NCBI GenBank assembly: GCA_000970895.1
Contig: JYHA01000084.1
Location: 7 to 13,029 of the forward strand
DNA length: 13,023 bases
Direction: 5' to 3'
Source: Candidatus Arcanibacter lacustris
Lineage (GTDB): Bacteria > Pseudomonadota > Alphaproteobacteria > Rickettsiales > Arcanibacteraceae
Shown here one piece after another: positions 1-6,920 of this stretch. The notes beneath the pieces are model-generated. The model was not told where the DNA came from. It was given only the letters and a program-made list of their open reading frames with translations, and ran no database searches. Both the position numbers and the translations under genes were made by a program. The stretch's first letter is position 1, and every line of letters begins with the position of its first letter.

Positions 1-40
1 AAAAAATGGGAAAGAGTAAGTTTGAGAGAAATAAGCCGCA
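1..40 (+). repeat. Terminal direct repeat, left copy
   Basis: These 40 bases (five A before the tuf ATG and its first 35 bases) recur without mismatch at 12975-13014 in the same orientation, so the repeat period is 12974 bases. Confidence 0.9.
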
Positions 41-1196
41 CTGTAATATAGGAACTATTGGTCACGTGGATCATGGTAAGACTTCACTTACAGCAGCGAT
101 TACTAAGATATTGGCTGAGACTGGTGGGGCTACATATACAGCTTACGATCAGATTGATAAAGCTCCTGAAGAAAAAGCACGTGGTATAACAATATCAACA
201 GCTCACGTAGAATATGAAACTAAAGCTCGTCACTATGCGCACGTAGATTGTCCAGGACACGCTGACTATGTTAAGAACATGATCACAGGTGCTGCTCAAA
301 TGGATGGTGCTATATTAGTAGTATCAGCTGCAGATGGTCCGATGCCACAAACTCGTGAACATATCTTGCTTGCTCGTCAAGTTGGTGTTCCATCACTTGT
401 TGTGTTCTTAAATAAAGTAGACATGGTAGATGATGAAGAGTTGTTAGATTTAGTGGAAATGGAAGTAAGAGAATTACTAAGCCTATATAATTTCCCAGGT
501 GATGATATTCCAATTATTAGAGGTTCAGCATTAGCAGCATTAGATGATAGTAATGTAACTATTGGTAGAGATGCGGTATTAAAATTGATGGAAGCAGTAG
601 ATACATATATTCCACAACCTGAGCGTCCAACTGATTTGCCATTCCTAATGCCAATTGAAGATGTATTCTCCATACCTGGTCGTGGAACAGTGGTAACTGG
701 AAGAGTTGAAAGAGGTATTATTAAAGTACAAGAAGAGATTGAAATTGTAGGACTAAAAACTACAGTTAAAACAATCTGTACTGGTATTGAGATGTTCCGT
801 AAGCTTTTAGACGAAGGAAGAGCGGGGGACAATGTTGGTGTATTACTACGTGGAACTAAGAGAGAAGATGTAGAACGTGGTCAAGTATTGACAAAACCAG
901 GTGCAGTTGCTCCACATACAAGCTTTGAAGCAGAAGTTTATATTCTGTCAAAAGAAGAAGGTGGAAGACATACAGCATTCTTTGATAACTATCGTCCACA
1001 GTTTTATTTTAGAACAACAGACGTAACAGGAACGGTAAAATTACCAGAAGGAAAAGAAATGGTGATGCCTGGTGATAATTTGAGGTTGACAATTCAATTA
1101 TTAGTTCCTATAGCTATGGAAGAAGGTTTAAGATTTGCGATCCGCGAAGGCGGAAGAACAGTCGGCGCTGGCGTCGTCTCAAAAATTATAGAGTAA
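6..1196 (+). CDS. tuf: Elongation factor Tu (EF-Tu)
   Basis: EF-Tu is the GTPase that delivers aminoacyl-tRNA to the ribosomal A site in the cytoplasm. The 396-residue product has the usual full length. The GTP-binding domain shows the P-loop GHVDHGKT at residues 19-26, the switch-I segment RGITIS at 59-64, DCPGH at 81-85, NKVD at 136-139 and an SAL motif near 173. Domains II and III follow, with GRGTVVTGRVERG and a conserved C-terminus IREGGRTVGAGVV. The ATG at 6 aligns with the family start (MGKSKFERNKP). Only five bases lie upstream here, so its own ribosome binding site is outside the window. A copy of the same start at 12980 is preceded by a GGAG. rpsJ follows after 9 nt, so tuf probably heads or reads into the S10 transcript. 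Codons near the 3' end (1137-1180) are much richer in GC than the rest of the gene. Confidence 0.98.
   Translation: MGKSKFERNKPHCNIGTIGHVDHGKTSLTAAITKILAETGGATYTAYDQIDKAPEEKARGITISTAHVEYETKARHYAHVDCPGHADYVKNMITGAAQMDGAILVVSAADGPMPQTREHILLARQVGVPSLVVFLNKVDMVDDEELLDLVEMEVRELLSLYNFPGDDIPIIRGSALAALDDSNVTIGRDAVLKLMEAVDTYIPQPERPTDLPFLMPIEDVFSIPGRGTVVTGRVERGIIKVQEEIEIVGLKTTVKTICTGIEMFRKLLDEGRAGDNVGVLLRGTKREDVERGQVLTKPGAVAPHTSFEAEVYILSKEEGGRHTAFFDNYRPQFYFRTTDVTGTVKLPEGKEMVMPGDNLRLTIQLLVPIAMEEGLRFAIREGGRTVGAGVVSKIIE
1137..1180 (+). other. GC-rich patch at the 3' end of tuf
   Basis: Thirty of these 44 bases are G or C (about 68%), in a gene and neighbourhood that are clearly AT-rich. The codons switch from mainly T- or A-ending to C-ending (ATC, CGC, GGC, GTC) while encoding the conserved EF-Tu C-terminus. 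A short perfect inverted repeat, CCGC-GAAG-GCGG, lies at 1142-1153. I see no established regulatory element that matches it. It could be a trace of gene conversion, chimeric assembly or local RNA structure. Confidence 0.5.
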
Positions 1197-1205
1197 GAGT
1201 TAAAA

Positions 1206-1526
1206 ATGAATAACCAAAAAATTAGAATTAGACTCAGAGCATTTGATCATGCTGTTCTGGATCAAGCCACAAAAGAGATCGTTAGTACGGTTAAAAGAAC
1301 TGGTGCTGAAGTTAGTGGGCCAATTCCTCTTCCTAGAAGTATAGAGAAGTTTACGGTGAATAGATCTCCTCATATTGATAAGAAGTCAAGAGAGCAGTTT
1401 GAAATAAGAACTCATAAGAGATTGATTATTATTGGTTATTCAACTCCGCAAACTGTTGAAGCCTTAATGAAAGTTGATCTTTCTGCTGGCGTAGAAGTAG
1501 AAATTAAGTTGGTTGGAGGAGAATAA
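1206..1526 (+). CDS. rpsJ: 30S ribosomal protein S10
   Basis: S10 is a head protein of the 30S subunit and, in many bacteria, also NusE, the partner of NusB in transcription antitermination. The 106-residue product has the usual length and order of motifs: an N-terminal IRIRLRAFDH strand, the GPIPLPRSIEKFTVNRSPH loop in the middle, and EQFEIRTHKRLI leading to the C-terminal strand. The ATG at 1206 lies 9 nt after the tuf stop behind a weak purine-rich stretch (AGAGTTAAAA). Its last codons contain the strong ribosome binding site of rplC. It is normally the first gene of the S10 operon, and here it follows tuf directly. Confidence 0.97.
   Translation: MNNQKIRIRLRAFDHAVLDQATKEIVSTVKRTGAEVSGPIPLPRSIEKFTVNRSPHIDKKSREQFEIRTHKRLIIIGYSTPQTVEALMKVDLSAGVEVEIKLVGGE
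1515..1521 (+). promoter_or_regulatory. Ribosome binding site for rplC
   Basis: GGAGGAG sits inside the last codons of rpsJ, 6 nt before the ATG at 1528. It is the strongest Shine-Dalgarno sequence in the window. It settles the rplC start: an in-frame TTG at 1513 lies before this site and cannot be served by it. Confidence 0.85.
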
Positions 1527-1527
1527 A

Positions 1528-2205
1528 ATGAGAGTAGGTGTTGTTGCTGAAAAATTAGGCATGTCAGCTTTATATGATGAGCAAGGTGTTAGAATCCCTG
1601 TGACTTTATTAAAGTTAGATTCATGTATGGTTGTTGGTGCTAAAAGCAAAGAAGTTGATGGTTATGACGCTTTGCAAGTTGGTATCAAGCAAGTAAAAAT
1701 AAATAAATTATCTAATCCTTTAAAGGGGCATTTTGCAAAAAATCAAGTAGAGCCTAGAAAGAAATTGGTAGAATTTAGAATGGATGATAAATCAGCGATG
1801 GTTGAAGTCGGTTCTACTATTTTAGCGACGCATTTTGTACCTGGTCAATATGTTGATGTAAGCGGTGTTACTGTCGGTAAGGGTTTTGCTGGGGCGATGA
1901 AAAGACACAATTTTAGAGGGTTGGAAGCAACTCACGGTGTTTCTGTATCTCACCGTTCTCATGGATCTACAGGTCAAAGACAAGATCCAGGTAAGGTTTT
2001 CAAAGGCAAAAAAATGGCTGGCCATATGGGTGTAGATAAAGTAACTGTCCAAAATTTAGAGATAGTAGCAAGTGATAGTGAGAAAGGACTCATTGTTATA
2101 AAAGGTGCTGTTCCTGGTCATAAAGGAAGTTATATAATAGTACGTGATGCCATAAAAAGAGCATTACCTGAGGGGGCTCCTTATCCTGCCTCTCTTCTTT
2201 CTTAA
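1528..2205 (+). CDS. rplC: 50S ribosomal protein L3
   Basis: L3 is an early-assembly protein of the 50S subunit whose central extension reaches toward the peptidyl transferase centre. The product is 225 residues, within the family range. The diagnostic central block reads HGVSVSHRSHGSTGQRQDPG followed by KVFKGKKMAGHMG, the L3 signature around the methylated-glutamine region. The N-terminus MRVGVVAEKLGMSALYDEQG fits family starts, so I chose the ATG at 1528, directly behind GGAGGAG, over an in-frame TTG five codons earlier. One base separates it from the rpsJ stop, which suggests coupled translation. A 24-nt gap precedes rplD. Confidence 0.97.
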   Translation: MRVGVVAEKLGMSALYDEQGVRIPVTLLKLDSCMVVGAKSKEVDGYDALQVGIKQVKINKLSNPLKGHFAKNQVEPRKKLVEFRMDDKSAMVEVGSTILATHFVPGQYVDVSGVTVGKGFAGAMKRHNFRGLEATHGVSVSHRSHGSTGQRQDPGKVFKGKKMAGHMGVDKVTVQNLEIVASDSEKGLIVIKGAVPGHKGSYIIVRDAIKRALPEGAPYPASLLS

Positions 2206-2229
2206 ATCGTTTGTAGTTGTGAGAACATC

Positions 2230-2850
2230 ATGAAATTAAATGTTATAAATTTAGATAATCAAACGGTAGGAGATATTGAATTACCTGAGTCAATATTCAA
2301 TCTTCCTATACGTTTAGATATATTACATAGAGTTGTCCAGTGGCAACGTGCAAAAGCTCGTAGTGGAACCCATAAAGTTAAAGTTATTGGTGAAATTTCT
2401 GGTACTACTAAAAAGCCTTTTAAACAAAAGGGTACTGGTAACGCTCGTCAAGGTAGTTTGCGTGCTCCTCAAATGAGAGGCGGTGCTATAATTTTTGGTC
2501 CAGTAGTTCGTAGTCATGCTTATGATATGCCAAAAAAAGTTAGAGCTCTTGGTTTAAAAACAGCTCTATCTTCAAAATTAGCTGATCAAAAATTATTTAT
2601 ATTAGATAGTGCTAAGCTTGATGAAGCTAAAACTTCTGTGTTAAATGAAAAATTACTAGCTATGGGTTTAAGTTCGGTATTATTTATTGATGGTAATGAT
2701 TTAGATACTGCTTTTGCATTGGCTGTTAGAAATTTAAAAAATATTGATTTGTTGCCTACTATGGGTGCGAATACTTATGATATTTTACGTCATGAAAATT
2801 TAATTTTAACTACTAAAGCAGTGGCTCAATTGCAGGAGAGGTTGATATAA
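2230..2850 (+). CDS. rplD: 50S ribosomal protein L4
   Basis: L4 is a 50S assembly protein whose long loop lines the peptide exit tunnel. In E. coli it also represses its own operon. The 206-residue product has the usual length. The tunnel loop is visible as GTTKKPFKQKGTGNARQGSL and RAPQMRGGAIIFGPVVRSHAY at about residues 57-98, followed by the globular part with KVRALGLKTALSSKLAD. The start lies 24 nt after rplC, and the TAA stop shares one base with the ATG of rplW (TAATG), which is typical of translational coupling. Whether it regulates the S10 transcript as in E. coli cannot be judged, because the leader is not in the window. Confidence 0.97.
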   Translation: MKLNVINLDNQTVGDIELPESIFNLPIRLDILHRVVQWQRAKARSGTHKVKVIGEISGTTKKPFKQKGTGNARQGSLRAPQMRGGAIIFGPVVRSHAYDMPKKVRALGLKTALSSKLADQKLFILDSAKLDEAKTSVLNEKLLAMGLSSVLFIDGNDLDTAFALAVRNLKNIDLLPTMGANTYDILRHENLILTTKAVAQLQERLI

Positions 2851-3137
2851 TGGATAATTACGATTTAATCAGAAGTCCTGTAGTAACTGAAAAATCTACA
2901 AACTTAGTATCACAAAATAAATATATTTTTAAAGTTGATGTTAATGCTACTAAGGCGCAAGTTAAAAAAGCTATAGAAGAAATATTCGAAGTTACTGTAG
3001 CTAAAGTTAATACTATCAATATCGCTGGTAAAGTAAAAAGATTCCGTGGTATTCTTGGTAAAAGAAAGAGTTATAAGAAAGCTGTCGTAACACTTAATGA
3101 TGGCCAAAATATTGACGTAACTGTAGGGGTGAAATAG
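2850..3137 (+). CDS. rplW: 50S ribosomal protein L23
   Basis: L23 sits at the exit of the peptide tunnel and docks trigger factor and SRP. The product has 95 residues, normal for the family. The N-terminal signature DLIRSPVVTEKSTNLVSQNKYIFKVD is clear, followed by the helix AKAQVKKAIEEIFEVTV-like segment and VNTINIAGKVKRFRG. The start overlaps the rplD stop by one base, and rplB begins two bases after its stop. I see no sign of damage. Confidence 0.96.
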   Translation: MDNYDLIRSPVVTEKSTNLVSQNKYIFKVDVNATKAQVKKAIEEIFEVTVAKVNTINIAGKVKRFRGILGKRKSYKKAVVTLNDGQNIDVTVGVK

Positions 3138-3139
3138 CA

Positions 3140-3967
3140 ATGGCATTAAAAAAATTCAATCCAACGACACCGTCGCAACGTCAACTAGTATTAGTTGATA
3201 AGTCTGACTTATGGAAAGGTTCTCCTGTTAAGTCTTTGACAAAAGGATTTGCAAAAACTGGTGGTCGTAACAATTTAGGAAGAATTACTTCTTGGCATAG
3301 AGGTGGTGGACATAAGCAAGTTTATCGTTTTATTGATTTCAAACGTGATAAATTTGATATGGAAGCAACAGTTGAGAGAATCGAATATGATCCAAATAGA
3401 ACTTCTTTCATTGCTTTGCTTAAATATACTGATGGTACTGTATCATATATTATTGCTCCACAACGTCTTGCTGTTGGAACTGTAGTTATCTCAGGTGAAA
3501 AAGTTGATATTAAACCTGGTAACGCATTGCCACTGAAAAATATTCCAGTTGGAACTATTCTTCACAATGTTGAGATGAAAGCGGGAAAAGGTGGGCAAAT
3601 TGCAAGATCAGCAGGTTCTTATGTGCAGTTAGTTGGTAAAGATTCCGGTTATGCGCAAATTAGACTTAGATCTGGTGAAGTAAGATTAGTTAGAGCTGAA
3701 TGTATGGCTACTGTTGGTGCTGTTTCAAATCAGGATCATCAAAACGTAAATTATGGTAAGGCTGGTCGTAAGAGATGGTTAGGTAGAAGATCGATAGTTA
3801 GAGGTGTTGCGATGAATCCGATCGATCACCCGCATGGTGGTGGTGAAGGTAAAACTTCTGGAGGTCGTCATCCTGTTACGCCATGGGGTAAACTTACTAA
3901 AGGTAAGAAAACTCGTTCAAATAAATCTACTGGCAAATATATTGTCCGTAAAAAAGGAGTGAAATAG
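3140..3967 (+). CDS. rplB: 50S ribosomal protein L2
   Basis: L2 binds 23S rRNA near the peptidyl transferase centre and is needed for subunit association. The product has 275 residues, the usual length. Visible hallmarks are GRNNLGRITSWHRGGGHKQ in the N-terminal OB-fold, the SH3-like KGGQIARSAGSYVQLVGKD region, and the conserved C-terminal NPIDHPHGGGEG with His230 and His232, the loop implicated in peptidyl transfer. The tail RSNKSTGKYIVRKKG is typical. Two bases separate it from rplW, and its 3' end contains a GGAG (3956-3959) that may serve rpsS. Confidence 0.98.
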   Translation: MALKKFNPTTPSQRQLVLVDKSDLWKGSPVKSLTKGFAKTGGRNNLGRITSWHRGGGHKQVYRFIDFKRDKFDMEATVERIEYDPNRTSFIALLKYTDGTVSYIIAPQRLAVGTVVISGEKVDIKPGNALPLKNIPVGTILHNVEMKAGKGGQIARSAGSYVQLVGKDSGYAQIRLRSGEVRLVRAECMATVGAVSNQDHQNVNYGKAGRKRWLGRRSIVRGVAMNPIDHPHGGGEGKTSGGRHPVTPWGKLTKGKKTRSNKSTGKYIVRKKGVK

Positions 3968-3974
3968 TCATTAT

Positions 3975-4253
3975 ATGTCTAGATCTGTATGGAAAGGACC
4001 ATTTGTTGATGGTTATTTAATTAAAAAAGCTGAAACCATGATTCAATCTGGTAAAAATCAGATTATAAAAACTTGGTCAAGACGTTCAACTATTATACCT
4101 AAGTTTGTGGGTGTTACTTTTGGGGTTCATAATGGTCATAAATTTATACCTGTTCTTGTTAAAGAAGAGATGGTTGGTCATAAATTAGGCGAATTTTCTC
4201 CAACGAGAACTTATTATGGTCATGGCGCTGACAAAAAAGCGAAAAGGAGTTAG
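3975..4253 (+). CDS. rpsS: 30S ribosomal protein S19
   Basis: S19 forms a complex with S13 in the head of the 30S subunit and contacts the tRNA region. The 92-residue product matches the family length. It starts MSRSVWKGPFVDGYLIKK and contains TWSRRSTIIPKFVG, the nearly invariant GVTFGVHNGHKFIPV and the C-terminal LGEFSPTRTYYGHGADKKAKR. The start lies 7 nt after rplB. The nearest GGAG, 15 nt before the ATG, is farther away than usual, so coupling to rplB may help initiation. Its own 3' end carries an AGGAG that serves rplV. Confidence 0.97.
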   Translation: MSRSVWKGPFVDGYLIKKAETMIQSGKNQIIKTWSRRSTIIPKFVGVTFGVHNGHKFIPVLVKEEMVGHKLGEFSPTRTYYGHGADKKAKRS

Positions 4254-4256
4254 TAA

Positions 4257-4634
4257 ATGAGCAAGCCAAAAACACCAAGAATGTTAAATGATAATGAAGC
4301 GCTAGCTAAATGTAATTCTCTAAGGGTTAGTCCTAGAAAATTAGGCTTAGTTGCTGGGTTTATTAGAAATATGAAAGCATCTGATGCTGTAGTTCAATTA
4401 AGCTTTATGAAAAAACGTATTGCAATTGATGTAAGAAAATGCTTAATGTCAGCTATTGCTAATGCTGAGAATAATCATAATTTAAATGTCGATGATTTAT
4501 ATGTGTCAGAAGCAATTGTTGGAAAAGCATTGCTTATGAAGAGAATGCGTCCAAGAGCAAAGGGAAGATCTGCAAGAATTGATAAATTTTTCAGTAACCT
4601 AACAATAAAAGTTCGTGAAAGTGAGGGAGTCTAA
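4257..4634 (+). CDS. rplV: 50S ribosomal protein L22
   Basis: L22 is an early-assembly 50S protein whose beta-hairpin lines the exit tunnel at the constriction. The product is 125 residues, with LRVSPRKLGLVAGFIRNMKASDAV at the N-terminal core, the helix KRIAIDVRKCLMSAIANAENNH in the middle, and the tunnel hairpin MKRMRPRAKGRSARIDK near residues 100-115. The N-terminus carries about 15 residues before the conserved block, which is slightly longer than in E. coli. AGGAG at 4245-4249 provides a well-spaced ribosome binding site. The TAA stop shares a base with the ATG of rpsC. Confidence 0.97.
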   Translation: MSKPKTPRMLNDNEALAKCNSLRVSPRKLGLVAGFIRNMKASDAVVQLSFMKKRIAIDVRKCLMSAIANAENNHNLNVDDLYVSEAIVGKALLMKRMRPRAKGRSARIDKFFSNLTIKVRESEGV

Positions 4635-5290
4635 TGGGACAGAAAGCTAACCCTATTGGTCTACGTGTAGGTATTAATCGTACGTGGGATTCGCAATGGT
4701 TTGCAACAAAAGATTATGCAAGTCAATTACATGAAGATTTAATTATCAGAAAATATATTAAGACAAGTTTAGGAAAGTCTGGTATAAGCAAGGTAATTAT
4801 AGAAAGACCGGCTAAAAAAGCTAGAATTACTATATATACTGCAAGACCAGGTTTATTGATTGGCAAGAAAGGCGCTGATATTGAGAAGATTAAGCAAAAA
4901 ATTGCTAAAATCACTTCTTCAGAAGTTTTTCTAAATATCGTTGAAATTAGAAAGCCAGAAATGGATGCAGTTTTAATAGCAGAATCTATTGCTGGGCAAT
5001 TAGAGAAAAGAATTGCATTTAGAAGAGCTATGAAAAGATCTATTCAAACTAGTATGAGACTCGGTGCCCTAGGCATTAAGATCGCTTGTTCTGGTAGACT
5101 TGGTGGTGCTGAAATTGCTCGTACTGAATGGTATAGAGAGGGTAGAGTTCCGCTACATACACTCAGAGCTGATATTGATTATGGAATAGCTAGAGCAAAT
5201 ACTACTTACGGGGTAATTGGTATTAAAGTCTGGGTATTCAAAGGTGAAATATCAAAACCTGAGCCAGTAGAAGCTAAAATTGTTGCTTAA
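4634..5290 (+). CDS. rpsC: 30S ribosomal protein S3
   Basis: S3 is a 30S head protein at the mRNA entry channel with RNA-unwinding activity. The 218-residue product starts with the invariant MGQKANPIGLRVGINRTWDS. The KH domain has the GKKG RNA-binding loop at residues 77-80. The C-terminal domain includes GRLGGAEIARTEWYREGRVPLH and the DYGIARANTTYGVIGIKVWVFKGE segment. Length is within the alphaproteobacterial range and slightly shorter than the E. coli protein. A GGGAG lies 8-10 nt before the ATG, inside the end of rplV, and the two genes overlap by one base. Confidence 0.98.
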   Translation: MGQKANPIGLRVGINRTWDSQWFATKDYASQLHEDLIIRKYIKTSLGKSGISKVIIERPAKKARITIYTARPGLLIGKKGADIEKIKQKIAKITSSEVFLNIVEIRKPEMDAVLIAESIAGQLEKRIAFRRAMKRSIQTSMRLGALGIKIACSGRLGGAEIARTEWYREGRVPLHTLRADIDYGIARANTTYGVIGIKVWVFKGEISKPEPVEAKIVA

Positions 5291-5312
5291 TTTATAAAAA
5301 AGGTGTAATAAA

Positions 5313-5732
5313 ATGTTGAGTCCTAAAAAGACTAAGTATCGTAAAGCTCATAAAGGTAGAATTCACGGTAATGCAAAAGGTGGTAATGAGCTAGCTTTTG
5401 GATCATTTGGTTTGAAATCATTGGAGCCTGAAAGAGTAACAGCTCGACAAATCGAAGCTGCAAGACGTGCTGCTATGAGGCACATCAAAAGATTGGGCAG
5501 ATTATGGATTAGAATTTTTCCAGATGTTCCAGTTTCAATGAAGCCTGCTGAAGTTCGTATGGGTAAAGGTAAGGGAGGAGTAGAATATTGGGCTTGCCGT
5601 GTAAAACCTGGTAGAATTATGTTTGAATTAGATGGGGTATCAGAGGTGATTGCTCGCGAAGCTTTGCTTAAAGCATCTGCAAAATTACCTGTAAAATCTC
5701 GTTTTGTTAAAAGAATTGAGGATGAAGTTTAA
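5313..5732 (+). CDS. rplP: 50S ribosomal protein L16
   Basis: L16 is a 50S protein beside the A-site tRNA elbow. The 139-residue product has the expected length. It contains MLSPKKTKYRKAHKGRIHG, the LEPERVTARQIEAARRAAMR helix, the RLWIRIFPDVPVSMKPAEVR strand block, MGKGKGGVEYW at about residues 83-93, and the conserved KPGRIMFELDGVSE segment. The ATG lies 22 nt after rpsC behind AGGTG. Its end carries the GAGGAT ribosome binding site used by rpmC, which starts one base after the stop. Confidence 0.97.
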   Translation: MLSPKKTKYRKAHKGRIHGNAKGGNELAFGSFGLKSLEPERVTARQIEAARRAAMRHIKRLGRLWIRIFPDVPVSMKPAEVRMGKGKGGVEYWACRVKPGRIMFELDGVSEVIAREALLKASAKLPVKSRFVKRIEDEV

Positions 5733-5733
5733 A

Positions 5734-5937
5734 ATGAAAATATCTGAGATCACAAGTAAAAGCGATAATGAATTATCTTTGTCTTTAAAAGATTTTAAAA
5801 AAGAGTCATTTAATTTACGTTTTCAAAAAACATCGGGTCAGTTGACAAATACAAGCAGAGTTTCTCAAGTAAGAAAAGCAATTGCTCAAATTAAGACTGT
5901 AATTAATAAAAGAAAATTAGAAGTAAGTGGGAGTTAA
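5734..5937 (+). CDS. rpmC: 50S ribosomal protein L29
   Basis: L29 is a small two-helix protein at the tunnel exit next to L23. I chose the ATG at 5734, giving 67 residues that begin MKISEITSKSDNELSLSL. The longer in-frame opening from 5704 would add ten residues lying inside rplP and would precede the GAGGAT ribosome binding site, so it is unlikely. The family pattern is visible in ELSLSLKDFKKESFNLRFQK, then the turn SGQLTNTSRVSQVRKAIAQIKTVINKRK. It sits in the usual L16-L29-S17 order, with gaps of 1 and 3 nt. Confidence 0.95.
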   Translation: MKISEITSKSDNELSLSLKDFKKESFNLRFQKTSGQLTNTSRVSQVRKAIAQIKTVINKRKLEVSGS

Positions 5938-5940
5938 ATA

Positions 5941-6171
5941 ATGCCTAAACGTATATTGCAAGGGGCTGTAGTTAGTGACAAGGGTGACAAAACAGTTATA
6001 GTTGAAGTCGAGCGTCGTTTTATGCATCCAATTTACAAGAAAACTGTAAAAAATTCAAAACGTTATGCTGCTCACGATGAGAATAATGTTAAAAAAATTG
6101 GTGATGTAGTGAAGATTGTTGAATCTCGCCCTATCTCTAAAACTAAAAAATGGCTTGTTGTTACAGAGTAA
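5941..6171 (+). CDS. rpsQ: 30S ribosomal protein S17
   Basis: S17 is a primary 16S rRNA-binding protein with an OB fold. The 76-residue product starts MPKRILQGAVVSDKGDKTV and shows the family core VEVERRFMHPIYKKTVKNSKRYAAHDENN, followed by KIGDVVKIVESRPISKTKKW. It is the last gene of the classical S10 operon. It is followed by a 38-nt AT-only-looking spacer, the longest gap in the window, before rplN of the spc operon. Confidence 0.97.
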   Translation: MPKRILQGAVVSDKGDKTVIVEVERRFMHPIYKKTVKNSKRYAAHDENNVKKIGDVVKIVESRPISKTKKWLVVTE

Positions 6172-6209
6172 GTAATAATTTATTAAAAAACTAAAAAACG
6201 AGTATTAAA

Positions 6210-6578
6210 ATGGTTCAAATGCAAACAAGACTTGAGGTGGCTGATAATTCAGGAGCCAAGTCAGTAATGTGTATTAAGGTTTTGGGTGGTTCGCATAGAA
6301 TGATTGCTTCAATTGGTGATGTGATTGTTGTATCGATTAAAGATGCTGTGCCTAGAGGAAAAGTAAAGAAAGGTGAAGTTCATAGAGCGGTCATTGTTCG
6401 TACTGCTAAAGAAATTCGTCGTAATGATGGTAGTTTAATCAAATTTGATAAAAATGCCGCTGTTCTTATTACTAAGCAAGGTGAGCCAGTAGGAACTAGG
6501 ATATTTGGACCAGTTACTCGTGAACTTAGAGCCAAGAAATTTATGAAAATTGTCTCATTAGCACCAGAGGTATTATAA
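6210..6578 (+). CDS. rplN: 50S ribosomal protein L14
   Basis: L14 lies at the subunit interface of the 50S and forms bridges to 16S rRNA. It is usually the first gene of the spc operon. The 122-residue product has the standard length. It begins MVQMQTRLEVADNSGAKSVM with CIKVLGGSHR, then contains VVSIKDAVPRGKVKKGEVHRAVIVRTAKEIRR, and ends in the conserved GTRIFGPVTRELR and FMKIVSLAPEVL. The preceding 38 nt contain neither a convincing stem-loop terminator nor a clear promoter, so S10 and spc are probably one transcript. No strong Shine-Dalgarno sequence is visible (ACGAG at about 6199-6203). Confidence 0.97.
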   Translation: MVQMQTRLEVADNSGAKSVMCIKVLGGSHRMIASIGDVIVVSIKDAVPRGKVKKGEVHRAVIVRTAKEIRRNDGSLIKFDKNAAVLITKQGEPVGTRIFGPVTRELRAKKFMKIVSLAPEVL

Positions 6579-6580
6579 AA

Positions 6581-6911
6581 ATGTCTGTTAAAGTTAAATT
6601 TAAAATTAAAAAAGGTGATGAAGTAATTGTTACTACTGGAAAGAATGCTGGTAGTAAAGGTTCGGTACTTAAAATCATCACTAAAACATCTAAAGCTGTA
6701 GTATCTGGTGTTAATGTTGTATCTAAACATACAAAAGCATCTATGACAAGTGCTGGTGGAATTGTAAAAAAAGAATTGCCTGTTCATATTTCGAACTTAG
6801 CTCATATTGATCCTAAAACTAAATTGCCGACAAAAGTTGGTTATAAAATTTTAGAAGATGGAAAAAAAAGTGCGCTTTGCTAAGAAATCAGGCGAAATAA
6901 TAGATAAATAG
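6581..6911 (+). CDS. rplX: 50S ribosomal protein L24, apparent +1 frameshift near the 3' end
   Basis: L24 is the assembly-initiating 50S protein with an N-terminal KOW motif, here KKGDEVIVTTGKNAGSKGSV at residues 10-29. Read directly, the frame stops at 6883 after 100 residues with an atypical tail (KSALC). At 6862-6869 there is a run of eight A. With seven A the frame continues as GKKVRFAKKSGEIIDK and stops at TAG 6909-6911, giving 109 residues with the conserved family C-terminus. The corrected end also leaves a normal 9-nt gap to rplE instead of 37 nt. I therefore see one extra A, from sequencing or assembly error, a real mutation, or a tract corrected by transcriptional slippage. Confidence 0.9.
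6862..6869 (+). other. A8 tract, apparent single-base insertion in rplX
   Basis: Eight A flanked by G on both sides. Seven would keep the L24 frame to its conserved C-terminus. This is the longest of the three frame-breaking A tracts in the window. Confidence 0.8.
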
Positions 6912-6920
6912 GTTGTAATT

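Noticed and set aside
310..832. Minus-strand open frames inside tuf (to 151 codons)
   Set aside because: They lie wholly opposite an intact, conserved EF-Tu gene, have no family-like sequence and no ribosome binding site. The same applies to the other minus-strand frames at 1464-1649, 1822-2052, 2323-2517, 2910-3146, 4723-4914, 6380-6787, 10782-11144 and 11804-12040.
6172..6209. Terminator or promoter between rpsQ and rplN
   Set aside because: The 38-nt spacer is very AT-rich but has no GC stem with a T run, and I cannot support -35 and -10 boxes over the background composition.
6860..6872. Programmed ribosomal frameshift in rplX
   Set aside because: There is no known programmed frameshift in L24, no stimulating stem-loop is evident, and two further genes show the same kind of A-tract insertion, so a sequence error or polymerase slippage fits better.
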